Shown here: positions 1 to 10,650 of the stretch, one piece after another
How the letters are laid out: every line of letters begins with the position of its first letter
Position numbering within the stretch: position 1 is the first letter of the stretch
Assembly (NCBI GenBank): GCA_040954595.2
Contig: CM082593.2
Span: forward strand, 8,246,001 to 8,310,000
Direction: 5' to 3'
Origin: Balanoglossus misakiensis
Lineage: Eukaryota; Hemichordata
DNA length: 64,000 nucleotides
Notes under the pieces: model-generated
What the model saw: only the letters and a program-made list of their open reading frames with translations
Database searches by the model: none
What the model was told of the DNA's origin: nothing
Translations under genes and position numbers: made by a program

Positions 1-953
1 AGGCCAGTTACGACATACCAGTTAGCAGTTGTCATTTCTCAAGTCTGCTGTTTTCAATCTCAATATAAAACTCTTTGTCTCATTCTGTCTACCTGTCAGA
101 CTACACAACTTCATTCCACCTAAAGAATTGTCTGCCTGTCTATTCATTCATCTATAACATCTATTTGGTTGCCTATTTGTCGTTTCACATATATATACAA
201 TGTATATATACAATAATACATATATGTCTCTGCATCCACCCATACAGCAGCTGACCTAAACCTTCATCTATTTGCCATCAATCATGATGTTAGTTTTTCC
301 TCATTTCCGCTCTCCATTAGATGATCTTGCTCCTCTAGATCTCTCAACATTCTTTCTGGTATCGATGGAGACTCTCTCTGGACGTCTGTGACGCATTCAT
401 ATGTCCCCCATCTACTATGCTAGTGTTCTGATAGTGAATTTCACTGTTGATAGTACGGAATTTGTATTTGCACTGTGTAACCAAAGGTACAGTTAATGCT
501 GAAATAATGCTGTCATGATACTAAGAACCCGTTTTATGTAGAATGGTAAAACATGCATGATGAACTGCCTTTTGACAATTTCAAATATAAGTGGCAATAT
601 GCTTCAACCTGGATGACCACATTTCCTGGCATTTATAATTGTCGATCGGCTACACTAGGTTTGATAGATATCAACACACTTTTTGCAAATCTTAACATGG
701 TCACACCCCTAGAATACTTACAGGCTAGTTATTACATAGTTTGGAACAATATCGCGTTATATTCGCGGGATATCATGACAATATTTTGACAAGTTGCTCA
801 GCAACAAGTCAAAATATAGCCACATCAAGACTGTAGACAATCACCCATCAAGTCTTGATTCCATGTTGAATGGCATAGTTTCTGGCAAGATTTGACAATG
901 TCACACTATTTTTATTCATAATATTAATATCAGAGATACAAAAGACATTGCAG

Positions 954-1076
954 TACACTGGTAGCATGGTCTCCATACCAGTGTGTTCTTTAGACATATA
1001 GAAATTCACTCACTGTGTGTGAATTTCTATATATCTAAAAAAAACACTGGTATGGAGACCAGGCTAGTACACTGGT
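954..1076. repeat. Long inverted repeat (hairpin)
   Basis: The left arm reads through TCTCCATACCAGTGT and then ATAGAAATTCAC. The right arm is the reverse complement, GTGAATTTCTAT and then ACACTGGTATGGAGA, around a short centre near 1012. Outer ends ACTGGT and ACACTGGT extend the pairing loosely. The structure is that of a foldback MITE. No other copy was noticed in the window. Confidence 0.7.
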
Positions 1077-1314
1077 GGCATATTCCCTCACAAACTAAAT
1101 CTATTACCCCATGATATGTCCCGACCCAGTGAAATCAATGCATACATTCATAGTTTCAAGAGAATTCTGAAGTACAATTATTGTTACATAAAGATCAATA
1201 CAACGTCTTTATCGTAGTATACTTACAGTCCAATACATGATTGAAAGTCTCTATACACATGAAGGTGTGATAGAATTCATTGAATTAAATCGATTCATTC
1301 TTTACTGCTACTCT

Positions 1315-1414
1315 AGTCTAGAATCTAGCCGTATTTTGTCTGCTTTGCTTCCAAAACTAGTAGACCTAGTAGTTTTGGAAGCAAAGTGGACAAAATACGG
1401 TTAGATACTAGACT
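1315..1414. repeat. Foldback hairpin element
   Basis: Arms of about 45 bp run from AGTCTAG through CCGTATTTTGTC and GCTTCCAAAACTA, and return as TAGTTTTGGAAGC, GACAAAATACGG and CTAGACT. Pairing is nearly complete, with a few mismatches and a short loop. A diverged half copy with the same CAAAACTA, TTTTGGAA and GGACAAAATACGGCTAG words lies at 32889-32938, so this is a dispersed family. Confidence 0.75.
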
Positions 1415-2980
1415 ACTCTGATTCTGGGTCGAGTCTATGGGCGGGAATGAGGACATAAAGAATTGAAGTATTTACAATACAGAATGTAAATCCTTACAAT
1501 GATACCAGACTGTAAAGCAGACTTCCCTCAAAGACAACTTTATAAAACATGATCATCGGTTCAGACAGCGACGTCCCTTGACAACAGATAGCTACAGATT
1601 GTGTGATAGACAATGACCATACAGTAGCAACTAGCATTGTCTGTGAATAGCCATCATACATGTATATCTCGTGTTTATAGTTACAACCAACCCAGCTTTG
1701 TTTTTGAGGATCTCCTGGATTCTTCTGCACCCTTAACTGAAAGCTCCCCTATGCATTAACCCGTACTGCAAATGGAGTTAGGCTTCACTATTAAACCCAG
1801 AGGCAATCACCATTTCTATGTAAACTTAATAACCTTCATTTACATCATACACCTACAATTACCAAATAAGGGTCGCATAGGCTAAAAATGTACAGTTTAA
1901 TTTAGAATATCCCTGCAGACAAGTCTATAAATCAATGATGTATGTATGTATGTAATTATGTGAAACAAAAGCTAAACAGATCATTGATATCAGTGCAGCA
2001 TTAAGGCTATCTCATCCAATGAATGGTCATCTATAATCAATTTATCAGCTATTTTAAGTAATTTAGTTTCAGTCCTTCTATCAAGGGTTCATTGATACAT
2101 TTGGTCGCTTTTTCTAATGTATCTGAAGTAAACATTACCGTTTTCACACTGACCGGTGTTTGTGCACAATTTTCGGACAAGCATTTTCAGTGTCAGTAGT
2201 ATAATGCCATGCAAAGCAATAGCGACTCAGGTTTTTATTTGTTGTATAATTTTTTAAAGACACCCCAAGTTCCAATTTGACTTCTGATATGGCACGTGTT
2301 AAAGTTTTAACAGAAAACTATAAATTTAGGACTAACGAGGAAATTTGACCCAAAATTGAAATTGTATCGATCAGGGAATGAGAGCTGAAAGCAAAGGTTG
2401 CACATTTAGAAAGAATTATCAATCATGCTTAATGACAAATTTGGTAGTAGCAGAACCCATTAAACATATTTTTTCTTCACACAGCTCACCCTAAAATAAA
2501 ACGTTACAGTGTTAGGCTTGACATTATGAACAATGACTACAGGTTGTGAGCAGAGAAGTACGAGTATCTTGGGTGCAGTTAAGTTAATCCATCACTTGCT
2601 GTCACTCATGATAATCATCACACTATCCCAGAATGCAATACAAACTCTGAAACGTGCCACTTCATATTGCAATCTATGCAGATGCCCTCATATATAGAAC
2701 CCACTCGAAATATCAATGCTGCAAAAGGATATATATTGACTATCACTGACAGACATGCTGAATTTGAGATATTTCCAATAACAATGCTGGATTGTATCAA
2801 AACACCAAAATTGACATGTGCATCATAATAATATTTTATTTTGCCAGAGAATCATAGTATCAGTCTGGTCAGCAGGAATATCTGAGAAATAGACGTGAAA
2901 AAATGTAACGAAATCGCTGTGTATGCAGCTTTCATATTGGACAATTTACACTGTTATACAAATTGATGTGCATGTAAATG

Positions 2981-3192
2981 TACTGTAAAACGGGTTATTT
3001 TCACAACAGGAAATTTTCGCGATATCGAAAGAGGCAACTGTTACACGAGGATTAATTTTCGTGTTCTCATATATCACTAACTGCATCTTTATCTTCGAAA
3101 AACATTTTACGCAACTTTTTGTTTTCACGTTTTTTGGTTCTCGTGTATTTCGTGGAAATTTATTGCTCGCGAAAATGACAAGTTTTACCGTA
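2981..3192. mobile_element. TA-flanked CpG-rich MITE (TACTGTAAAAC family)
   Basis: The element begins TACTGTAAAACGGGTTATTT and ends with a diverged inverse copy (ACAAGTTTTACCGTA). The interior carries words shared with the other copies, including GAAATTTTCGCGATATC, GAGGCAACTGTTAC and TTATTGCTCGCGAAAA. There is no coding capacity. Full or nearly full copies lie at 7984, 10469, 43871, 53171, 60781 and 61670, and a truncated one at 3959. The TA at each end suggests Tc1/mariner-like insertion, which is inference. Confidence 0.8.
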
Positions 3193-3958
3193 TATGCCAC
3201 ACAGTACATGTGCATGTGTCAGACCTAATTTGGATGAGATCTGTTTACAAGTATACGCAGGGGATAACTTTGAAAATAAAAAATAACAAACTTGGTGGTT
3301 GCAATTTTGTATCATATAATTTAATGGATGTGCATATGTACCTATTAATACATTCTTCTTGAATGAAATCAGCCACTAAGGTTTGTAGTGTGAGGCAATA
3401 GCATTAAGAATACCGCACCGCGTAAATAAAAGACGTCGCTGTACCCTACATCTGATTTTAATCAGATTGGTTGGAGATATGAACGGGACTGACACAGCCA
3501 TGCATAAACAGAAGCCTGGATACATGGAACCAAATCCAGGTGACTGAAAAATTAAGCCGTGTGCCGACATTTCTGCTCTCTGTGACCTCTACAAGGGGTC
3601 ACTGCAATGAATGTATCAGTCTACCACTCCACACCCCTTTGGACTTTGTCCACGGGGACTAATTAGCATAATGAGAGGAAGAGTGCAGGTATTACATACA
3701 ATTTTTTTAATCAAGCAGTGTTGCTATGCCTTGTGGTTCCGTGTATATGTGACTCTATACGCTAAATAGAGAAAGACACCAAATTTTGACATTGTTTTGT
3801 TTCGTATGATATGCTAGCATGCAAATCGTGGACCAGACTCAGCAGGGGGTTTCAAATTGCAAATATACTGCACACACTAGTAAATACAAACTACACTTTG
3901 TGGATATTTGTCAAACACAACTACATTTACATCCGCGTGAACAACAAGTAGCAGAAAT

Positions 3959-4125
3959 ACTGTAAAACACTTTATTTTCGCGAGCAATAAATTTTCGCGA
4001 AATACGCAAGAGCCAAAATAGCATGAAAATAAAAAGTCGCGTAATTTTTTTTTTTAAGATATCAATGCAGTGAATGAAATAAGAGAACGCGAAAATTAAT
4101 ACTAGCGAAACAGTGGCCTCTCTCA
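3959..4125. mobile_element. Truncated copy of the TACTGTAAAAC MITE
   Basis: The left end TACTGTAAAACAC is followed by TTTTCGCGAGCAATAAATTTTCGCG and the family interior. Homology fades after the CAGTGGCCTCTC segment near 4120 and the right terminal repeat is missing. Here CACTTT replaces GGGTTA in the terminus, as in the copy at 10469, which suggests a subfamily. Confidence 0.7.
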
Positions 4126-4380
4126 ACTCCCTATAATAAAGTGTATTATAGTTTAACTTGATCACATTTGCCCATCCCACATGTGCTTTCCTGTATAAGT
4201 AGAGTTCCAGAGAGGCAGCCACTAATTGCAACTAAATTGTAGATGATTACTTCCTTATCACTGTCAGATCATTATGATTTGCAACAGATTTGACTGAGGG
4301 CTGCATCACCCAATGGCAAGATTATCCAAAATAGCACATGACTGGAGATATCAGTGACACATTATGTTGACTGCTTTAAC

Positions 4381-4654
4381 TTTAGGGAAGGGGTCGTCGC
4401 GCCGCATGGGTCAGGGTGTCCCCCCTTTGATGAGAATATGTCCTCCCATACCAGAGCAAACCCCACTGCAGTCGCCACGACCTACTAGGATCTTTAGTTG
4501 CTGTCATGTCCAGTCTATGCTACGGTTGGCTGTTTTGTTCATTCTAAGAATTATCCAATTTCAGGGATTTGTGGATGAATCGTAATGTTTATATACAAAC
4601 AAACAAACAAACAAACAAACAAACAAACGCGGCGCGATGACCCCTTCCCTTTAA
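4381..4654 (+). mobile_element. TTAA-type MITE, GGGGTCGTCGCGCCGC family
   Basis: The left end reads TTTAGGGAAGGGGTCGTCGC and the right end reads GCGATGACCCCTTCCCTTTAA, an imperfect terminal inverted repeat closing on TTAA. The interior contains a (CAAA)n tract at about 4598-4627. Other copies are at 7286 (partial), 24134, 46136 (inverted) and 51411. The 73-codon open frame inside is an accident of the repeat. TTAA ends suggest piggyBac-type mobilisation, which is inference. Confidence 0.8.
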
Positions 4655-6561
4655 TATTGGCCAACATTTCAGCGTCTACTTGACTTTAGAATAGACATGA
4701 TTCTGTCTGACGTTCTGAATTGGACCATGTAGTGAGCTTAGGCATCAAATTGACAGACTTTCAGAGACATTCCTTCCAAGCTGTTGCATGCACAGCTTTT
4801 TCGCTATTGTTTTTATAAGACTTTATAGTGGAAATAAATTTCTATTTCCTGAATTGACAAATGAGCAGACAAATTATCTACATTTAATAATGCTGAAATT
4901 CAGGTCATAGCTACGTACAACATAAGGTACCAAAGTTTTATTCTTTAAACTTCGCTGTCTATCTGAAGCTCAGTTTGAAATTTATCTTTATCGCCAAATT
5001 CGAAATCTGTAAATTAGGATAGCTTTAATTCAAATTTTCAGACTACCCCAGATTGAGCATTGATAAATTTTTCCATACGAATTGTAAATCAATTAATAAT
5101 ATATGTATAATTGATAAGATTACTGGATATAAAATTACAATGCACTGTCGCTTGTCAATTTAATTGTATTGTGTATCACTCTCCCTGGTATTTCAAGCTT
5201 TAGGAATCCGAGATCAATGTGTGCTTTCATGTGCGAAATTATAAATTGGTGGAAAGACGCCTAGTAGGGAAGCACCATGTGTAAATGATACCCAAATAAT
5301 GCAGACATTGAGTTTAATACTGGACAATGAGAAGATATGGAGCAGTGTTGTACATGTACGTATGTGTATACCATATTTTCTCAGCTGACATCCAAAGCAA
5401 TAGAAAATTCAATCCGAATTTACCTTATCACTCTTAACTGGAATTTTACTCAAATAAAAATAATAACATGAGACAAGAAATTCTTTGGTTGTGCTCACCA
5501 CTGTCAAATTAAGAAAAGTACATTAGAAGCTTTGTACAGTTTACAGCAAAAGTCATGCCATACATGTATGTGTGTCTGTCTGTAACATGGCTCAGACTCA
5601 TATCTGCCATAGCTTTGTCAAGTTATGGCTGAGTCTGGTAAATTCAATTCTACTGGTACATGTATGATGTACAATGTACATCTGGCAGCCATTTTCCCAA
5701 GATTTTGGCAAAGTGGCAATCCCATAAAACATAAAATTCAAGACAAGCACTACCCTAAAATTTATTTTAATTTTATTCTTTTACACAGATGGCATATGTT
5801 CCTTTGGATCATCCCACACAAGAAATACATGTATTCACCAATCAGGGCACTGGATGATTTGGCCAATCACAGCCATGGCTAGAATGAAAGACCCCTTTTC
5901 ATTGGTGCAGCAGCTGAACAGGTTGGGATACAGAGCAGGAAACAAGAAATGTGAGGTCTATGACAGGTTGAAGTTACTCTTGAGTTCAAATGTTGGAAAG
6001 TTGAATGTAAAAGACGGTACAGTACAGATCCCACGAGAGTTCTCATCGTATTAACATCACATCTCAAGAATGATCACATTGTAGAGCAACATGTTCACAT
6101 CACATCAGCACTGCATTGCATCATCAATCCCAACGAAAATGATCAGTCACAGTTGATATCAAATTAACAATCTTGATAAACATCTTTTGCCAAACTACAG
6201 TAAACTTAACCCTTTCTGGCCGGATATCCTATATATAGGAGAAATTCAGATACGTTCCCAGAAAGCCAGGCTTGAAAGGGAAAGGGAAAAAAATTCAAAA
6301 CAGCTGCTCATATTCAAGCTATACCAGATAATAATTGCGATCATCACCATCCAAAATTCGCAGGTCAAATACCCAGTATTTACATGACAAAGGGAAAATT
6401 TAATTACAGAATGATGACTCCTCAAGAACCTACAACTGAAATCACAGATTACTCATAAACTGACAATATGAACTTCTGGTGAGCTGAGAGTATAGGAATT
6501 CTGTGAAATAAAAAATCCCTTCACATTATGGTCATACATGTATCACTTTTTGTTTTCATAG

Positions 6562-6576
6562 CCCCCCCCCCCCCCC
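6562..6576. repeat. Poly-C run
   Basis: An uninterrupted run of about 15 C. Similar runs lie at 28083-28096, 35567-35581 and 54587-54601. Confidence 0.95.
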
Positions 6577-7165
6577 AAAAGAAGAAGACTGTGAGTGTTT
6601 TGGTGGACCCCAAATTTTCATGTAAAAATCTATACGTGCTATGAAGAAATGATCAGATTGATAAACTTGAAAGTGGCACAAATTATCACACAACATTTTC
6701 TTAAATGAATATTATGTTATCATGATAAATATATGTAGCAATAGAAATAAAACCCAACCTTTGTACCTTTTTCAGTGGCCTTCCATTTGCTGACTTTTAA
6801 GAGATGTATTTTACTGATTAAGTTTCTATATTTATCGTAATAAAATTTCTGTCAATTCTTTTATTGCAAAGCTCTTAAAGTACTTCGACAATTCTCAGTA
6901 AGTATCTGTATATCATAAGAGTGCACTGTACGTATACTGAGTTTGAATGAAATCAGTTGAAGCATGTTCCTCGAGAGTAATTGGTTTCAAACTTATAAAA
7001 ACATAATTATGAAATGGCTGCCACATTGGCAGCCATATTGAATCATATCACGAAACACATTGGTGTGCATATACACATTACAGTACATTGTCCTTGTTTT
7101 AAAAATGTTCAGATCCCTGTCTGTGTTATGGCTTCACGCATAATACATCACAACAAAATGCTGCC

Positions 7166-7276
7166 TTAAAAGCATCTAGAGCTGCCAAATTTCACATATT
7201 TTTTTAACAATAAAATGCTTCAAATATATTCCTATCCTTTACCAAGATAGCTGCATACTGTTTGTATGGAGGCTTA
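7166..7276. mobile_element. Fragment of TTAA-type MITE (AGCTGCCAAATTTCACATA family)
   Basis: It starts TTAAAAGCATCTAGAGCTGCC and continues into AAATTTCACATATTTTTTT, matching the inverse right end of the copies at 13279-13649 and 41993-42301. The middle CTGCATACTGTTTGTATGGAGGC also matches those copies. The distal half is missing, and a partial element of another family begins about 10 bp beyond. Confidence 0.65.
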
Positions 7277-7285
7277 ATTATATAG

Positions 7286-7382
7286 TAGGTCATGGCGACT
7301 GAAGTGGGGTTTGCGCTTGTATGGGAACACGTATTCTCATCAAGGGGGACACCCACGTGGCGCAACGACCGCTTCCTTTTAA
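7286..7382 (-). mobile_element. Partial MITE of the GGGGTCGTCGCG family
   Basis: Only the end-proximal 100 bp or so is present, inverted relative to 4381. It contains CATCAAGGGGGACACCCACG and finishes at a diverged CGACCGCTTCCTTTTAA. The other half, including the (CAAA)n tract, is absent. Confidence 0.7.
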
Positions 7383-7983
7383 GATGGCATGGACAGCTAC
7401 ATGTAGTAATTATAAATGAACAGCATAGCAATGTGAGGATGATTCAATGCTTGTAACCAACTTCATAATGCATTCAAAGCCACCATTCCAATGGTAAATG
7501 CCAATTTACAACCAGATAGTAGTTATTATAGCCATTACTGTGTTTGTTCACATTTTGCCGGCATTTTTTAGAAATATATCACCATCAATGTGTTTTTTTT
7601 CCCCTGATGGATATCTACTTTAACTACACGGTACATGTACGTCTCGAACTATTTCACTTCATATCGTAGTCAACTCAGTCTCAACATCTTCTAAAATTGA
7701 CACCTGCAATTTTCTGGACAACTTTTGTTGCCAAATGGTGTGAAAGTGATGTATCAGCCGATATTTGCATTTTAAAGATGGGATTTAATCAAAATCCGAC
7801 CACATATTTACTGGGGTTTTTTTTTTTTTTGCTTTTTTATGGGGAGTACTTTGACTTGGTAATTTTGATACTGCTGTGTACATACATGTACAGTACACTA
7901 CCGTAGTGTTGCAGACGACATTAAAGGGACAGAATGATAGAATGAAACTGAATTCAAAATATGAAATTGAAACTCATCTCAGT

Positions 7984-8176
7984 TGCTGTAAAACGGGTTA
8001 TTTTTGCGAGCAATAAATTTTCGCGAAATATGCGAGAGCCCAAAAAAACGTGAAAATGTTTATCGGAGATAACGATGCAGTGAAATGAATGAACGTGAAA
8101 ATTAATCCTCGCGTAACAGTTGCCTCTTTTCATATCGCGAACATTTCCTGTTGCGAAAATTACCCGTTTTACAGTA
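7984..8176. mobile_element. TACTGTAAAAC-family MITE
   Basis: The left end is slightly mutated (GCTGTAAAACGGGTTATTTT) and the right end is intact (ACCCGTTTTACAGTA). The interior has GCAATAAATTTTCGCGAAAT and the CTCGCGTAACAGTTGCCTC segment. It is in the opposite internal orientation to the copy at 2981. Confidence 0.8.
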
Positions 8177-8423
8177 TTTCTTTGCAAGAACATCAACTCT
8201 ATAAATGGGCAATTTGGACTAGACTTTCCTGAAAGCTGTTTAACTGAAGTTCAGCACTCTGAAATGCTTTAAGGAAGTTAAAAGTATTGTCATTTCTTTT
8301 AATTGCGGATTTTTTGTTTCTCATTTGCATGTATAATGATAATCCATAATAAAATATAGGGGTCACAGCGCTTGTTTTTGAAATACAAGGCCACAAATTA
8401 TTAAGTCGATAATTGAAGAAAAC

Positions 8424-8436
8424 TGCTGAGTCAGCA
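8424..8436. promoter_or_regulatory. Perfect T-MARE palindrome
   Basis: TGCTGAGTCAGCA is the full consensus palindrome bound by Maf homodimers and, through its TGAGTCA core, by AP-1/CNC-type bZIP dimers. A second perfect copy is at 18136. Function is not shown by sequence alone, and both may sit in copies of an old repeat. Confidence 0.4.
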
Positions 8437-8977
8437 TTTTCCGCCAATGCTTTGTCTATGGGCAAAATATTCAGCAAAGTTTATCTCAAAACAGAGCGCG
8501 GTGACCATACGATTTTATTTGACCGATGAATTTATTTTTATTTGACTGAGGTATTGGTAAAATTTCATGAAAATGACAATAGTAGAAGTGAGTTTTCTGG
8601 CTATTCTCAATGTAATCCTATGGAAAAAGATGAATGCGCACAGTTTTCCAGTTTATGTTGCGTGCGTACATCCTTAAGTTGTTGCCAGAGTTTCAAGTAT
8701 CTCTGCAGGTTGGTGATACTGACTTCTATCAATTACAACTATTGACAGAGTGCTTGACTGAGTAAGTGAATAATCCAATTAAATGACAGTCTTGTGTCTA
8801 AAACAACTTGCCATTTACTGCTTTTTTTCCACTACTTGCTACCCATTCTGTTTACGTTACTACATTCCAGATGAATCTACAAGTACGTGTATGTAATTTC
8901 TTGTAAAATAATTTGCAGACTTTGAATACAAATATTTGGTAAATTGTATGATTTATTTATTGTTGACATTTTGAAAA

Positions 8978-9036
8978 CTGTAAAACAGGAAATTCTCACA
9001 TCAGGAAATTTTGGCGATAATAACAGAGAACCACTG
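8978..9036. mobile_element. Decayed fragment of the TACTGTAAAAC MITE
   Basis: CTGTAAAACAGGAAATTCTC, then GGAAATTTTGGCGATAATA and AGAACCACTGTTG follow the family order with many changes and a loss of CpG. Only the left quarter remains. Confidence 0.5.
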
Positions 9037-9173
9037 TTGATACCATCCTGGATGGAAGACTACAGTATAAAAGGGGTTAAGGTCCAATCTCAAATTTGAC
9101 CCTCAGTGCCTACTTGCAGCGTGGATGCCTAATGTCAGCCTGGATCCCTGTAGTCACCACTACCACTACTTAT

Positions 9174-9478
9174 ACCAGGTTCACACAGGGTAAAATTTGA
9201 GACACTATTTGCCTATGGTAAACACAGAGCATCAATCCTTTTGAGTCGCGTTGTGTCCACACACACAAAGTTTATGTATAGGCGCTGAGGCTCGGCCCCT
9301 ATAGACAATGGGTTGCAGAGAGGTGTTAATCCTTACACCTGCTCAGGTCTGGCCAGCAAAGCCGTCTCAAATCTGAGACGTTTCAGGACCACTTTTAGCC
9401 ATTCACACATAATAATTTATGCCAGTATTTGACCAAAGACGTTTCAGAAACATCTTAACGGTCCCTGTATGAACCCCA
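9174..9478. mobile_element. Putative MITE with GGTTCACACAGGG ends
   Basis: The left end CCAGGTTCACACAGGGT is matched near 9460-9477 by the inverse GTCCCTGTATGAACCCC. The interior is less AT-rich than its surroundings and has a repeated GACGTTTCAG(G/A) motif. No second copy was identified in the window, so assignment to a superfamily is open. Short imperfect ends of this style occur in hAT-type MITEs. Confidence 0.4.
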
Positions 9479-10468
9479 TAATAGAAATTTAACCCCAAGC
9501 AAGGGTTTTTTTATGATATGACCATGTCCCAGATAGTCCAACGAATATCTCCGCCATTGCCATGGCGATAATGCCTCCCAAAGCTGGACACTCTCGCCAT
9601 ACATGTAGGTCCCAGACTGACTGTGCATAGTGTCACTGTCAACAAAACAAATGTATCCCACGGTAGACTCATATATGGCAATGATCACATGGTTGACAAG
9701 TGAAGACCTTGCATTCACTAAAGGACTGTAAGAATATAGTCCAGGCAAGGAAAGTATTAAAGGTCATATCTATTTTCAATTTAGTTTTGCAGTGACACAA
9801 GATATTGTTGATATCATTATACATGTTATGATCAGTACAATTTTCTTAACCCACTTCATTGCTATCACGATAACAAATTTAATTTAAAAAAACAACTTTA
9901 TGATAATATAATAGTTTACCACTGCCACAAAAACAACATACATGTACATGTATCTGAAAATAAAACTATCATAAACAGGACTGTTGTTTAACGCCATGTT
10001 GGATAGAGATTGTCGCATAATTTACAATGAATCCTGATCTTCATAACCATGCACTTATAATTAGAAAAATCAAGCTATATGTGATTCGATATACCTGTAT
10101 TAGTTCAAAATGATCTTGCTGATTAATGAAGCAAGTAGTTCGTGATCATTGCAGAGTACAGCAACAGAAATGGATTTTCCAAACATTAAACTTGATTACA
10201 TCACAACATCGATCTACAGAAAAAACTGAGAACATTAGATCTCGCTTTGTATATACACATGCTCACTAAATATTTAACCTCTTTTTCATCACAAATTGAA
10301 AGTCTACATTTACAAACACTTGTGTGACATTTAAATGATATTTCTTCAGAGAAGACAACAACACAATCAAATTGAAGATCATGAACAATGGAAATTTAAC
10401 TTCAAATCCGTTTTCATAACATTAACAATTTAACTGCGAAATGAAGGATACTCAACTGGTTAAGGAAA

Positions 10469-10650
10469 TACTGTAAAACACTTTATTTTCGCGAGTTGAA
10501 ATTTTCGTGATATCAAGAGAGACCACTGTTTCGCGAGTATTAATTTTTGCGTTCTCTTATTTCATTCACTGCATCATTATCTTCAAAAAAACTTTTTATT
10601 TGTTTTGGTTCGAAAATTTATTGCTCGCGAATATAAAGTGTTTTACAGTA
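10469..10650. mobile_element. TACTGTAAAAC-family MITE (CACTTT subfamily)
   Basis: Both ends are intact: TACTGTAAAACACTTTATTT on the left and AAAGTGTTTTACAGTA on the right. The interior keeps TTTTCGTGATATC and CACTGTTTCGCGAG. Like the copy at 3959 it has CACTTTATT instead of GGGTTATT in the terminus. Confidence 0.8.

Larger units (their letters stand above)
1..2980. other. Non-coding AT-rich DNA
   Basis: No reading frame here looks like protein: all are short and of low-complexity composition. The stretch holds two hairpin repeats, at 954-1076 and 1315-1414, and otherwise only AT-rich unique-looking sequence. It probably belongs to the long first intron of the PRKG1-like gene or to intergenic DNA left of it. 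Confidence 0.5.
3193..7165. other. Non-coding stretch with MITEs and a poly-C run
   Basis: Apart from the elements at 3959-4125 and 4381-4654, this is AT-rich sequence without a convincing gene. A C15 run lies at 6562-6576. A 56-codon open stretch near 5885-6054 looks faintly protein-like but has no splice or family support. Confidence 0.4.

Noticed and set aside
4364-4585. 73-codon frame, and similar frames at 24016 and 46202
   Set aside because: They repeat because they lie in copies of the same MITE; the peptide is not conserved as a protein.
4598-4627. CRISPR-like regular repeats, also checked at other microsatellites
   Set aside because: These are simple tetranucleotide tracts without spacers, and the genome is eukaryotic.
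5854-6054. Frame containing a protein-like MKDPFSLVQQLNRLGYRAG segment
   Set aside because: No splice borders, no family recognised, and an equally long frame lies on the opposite strand.
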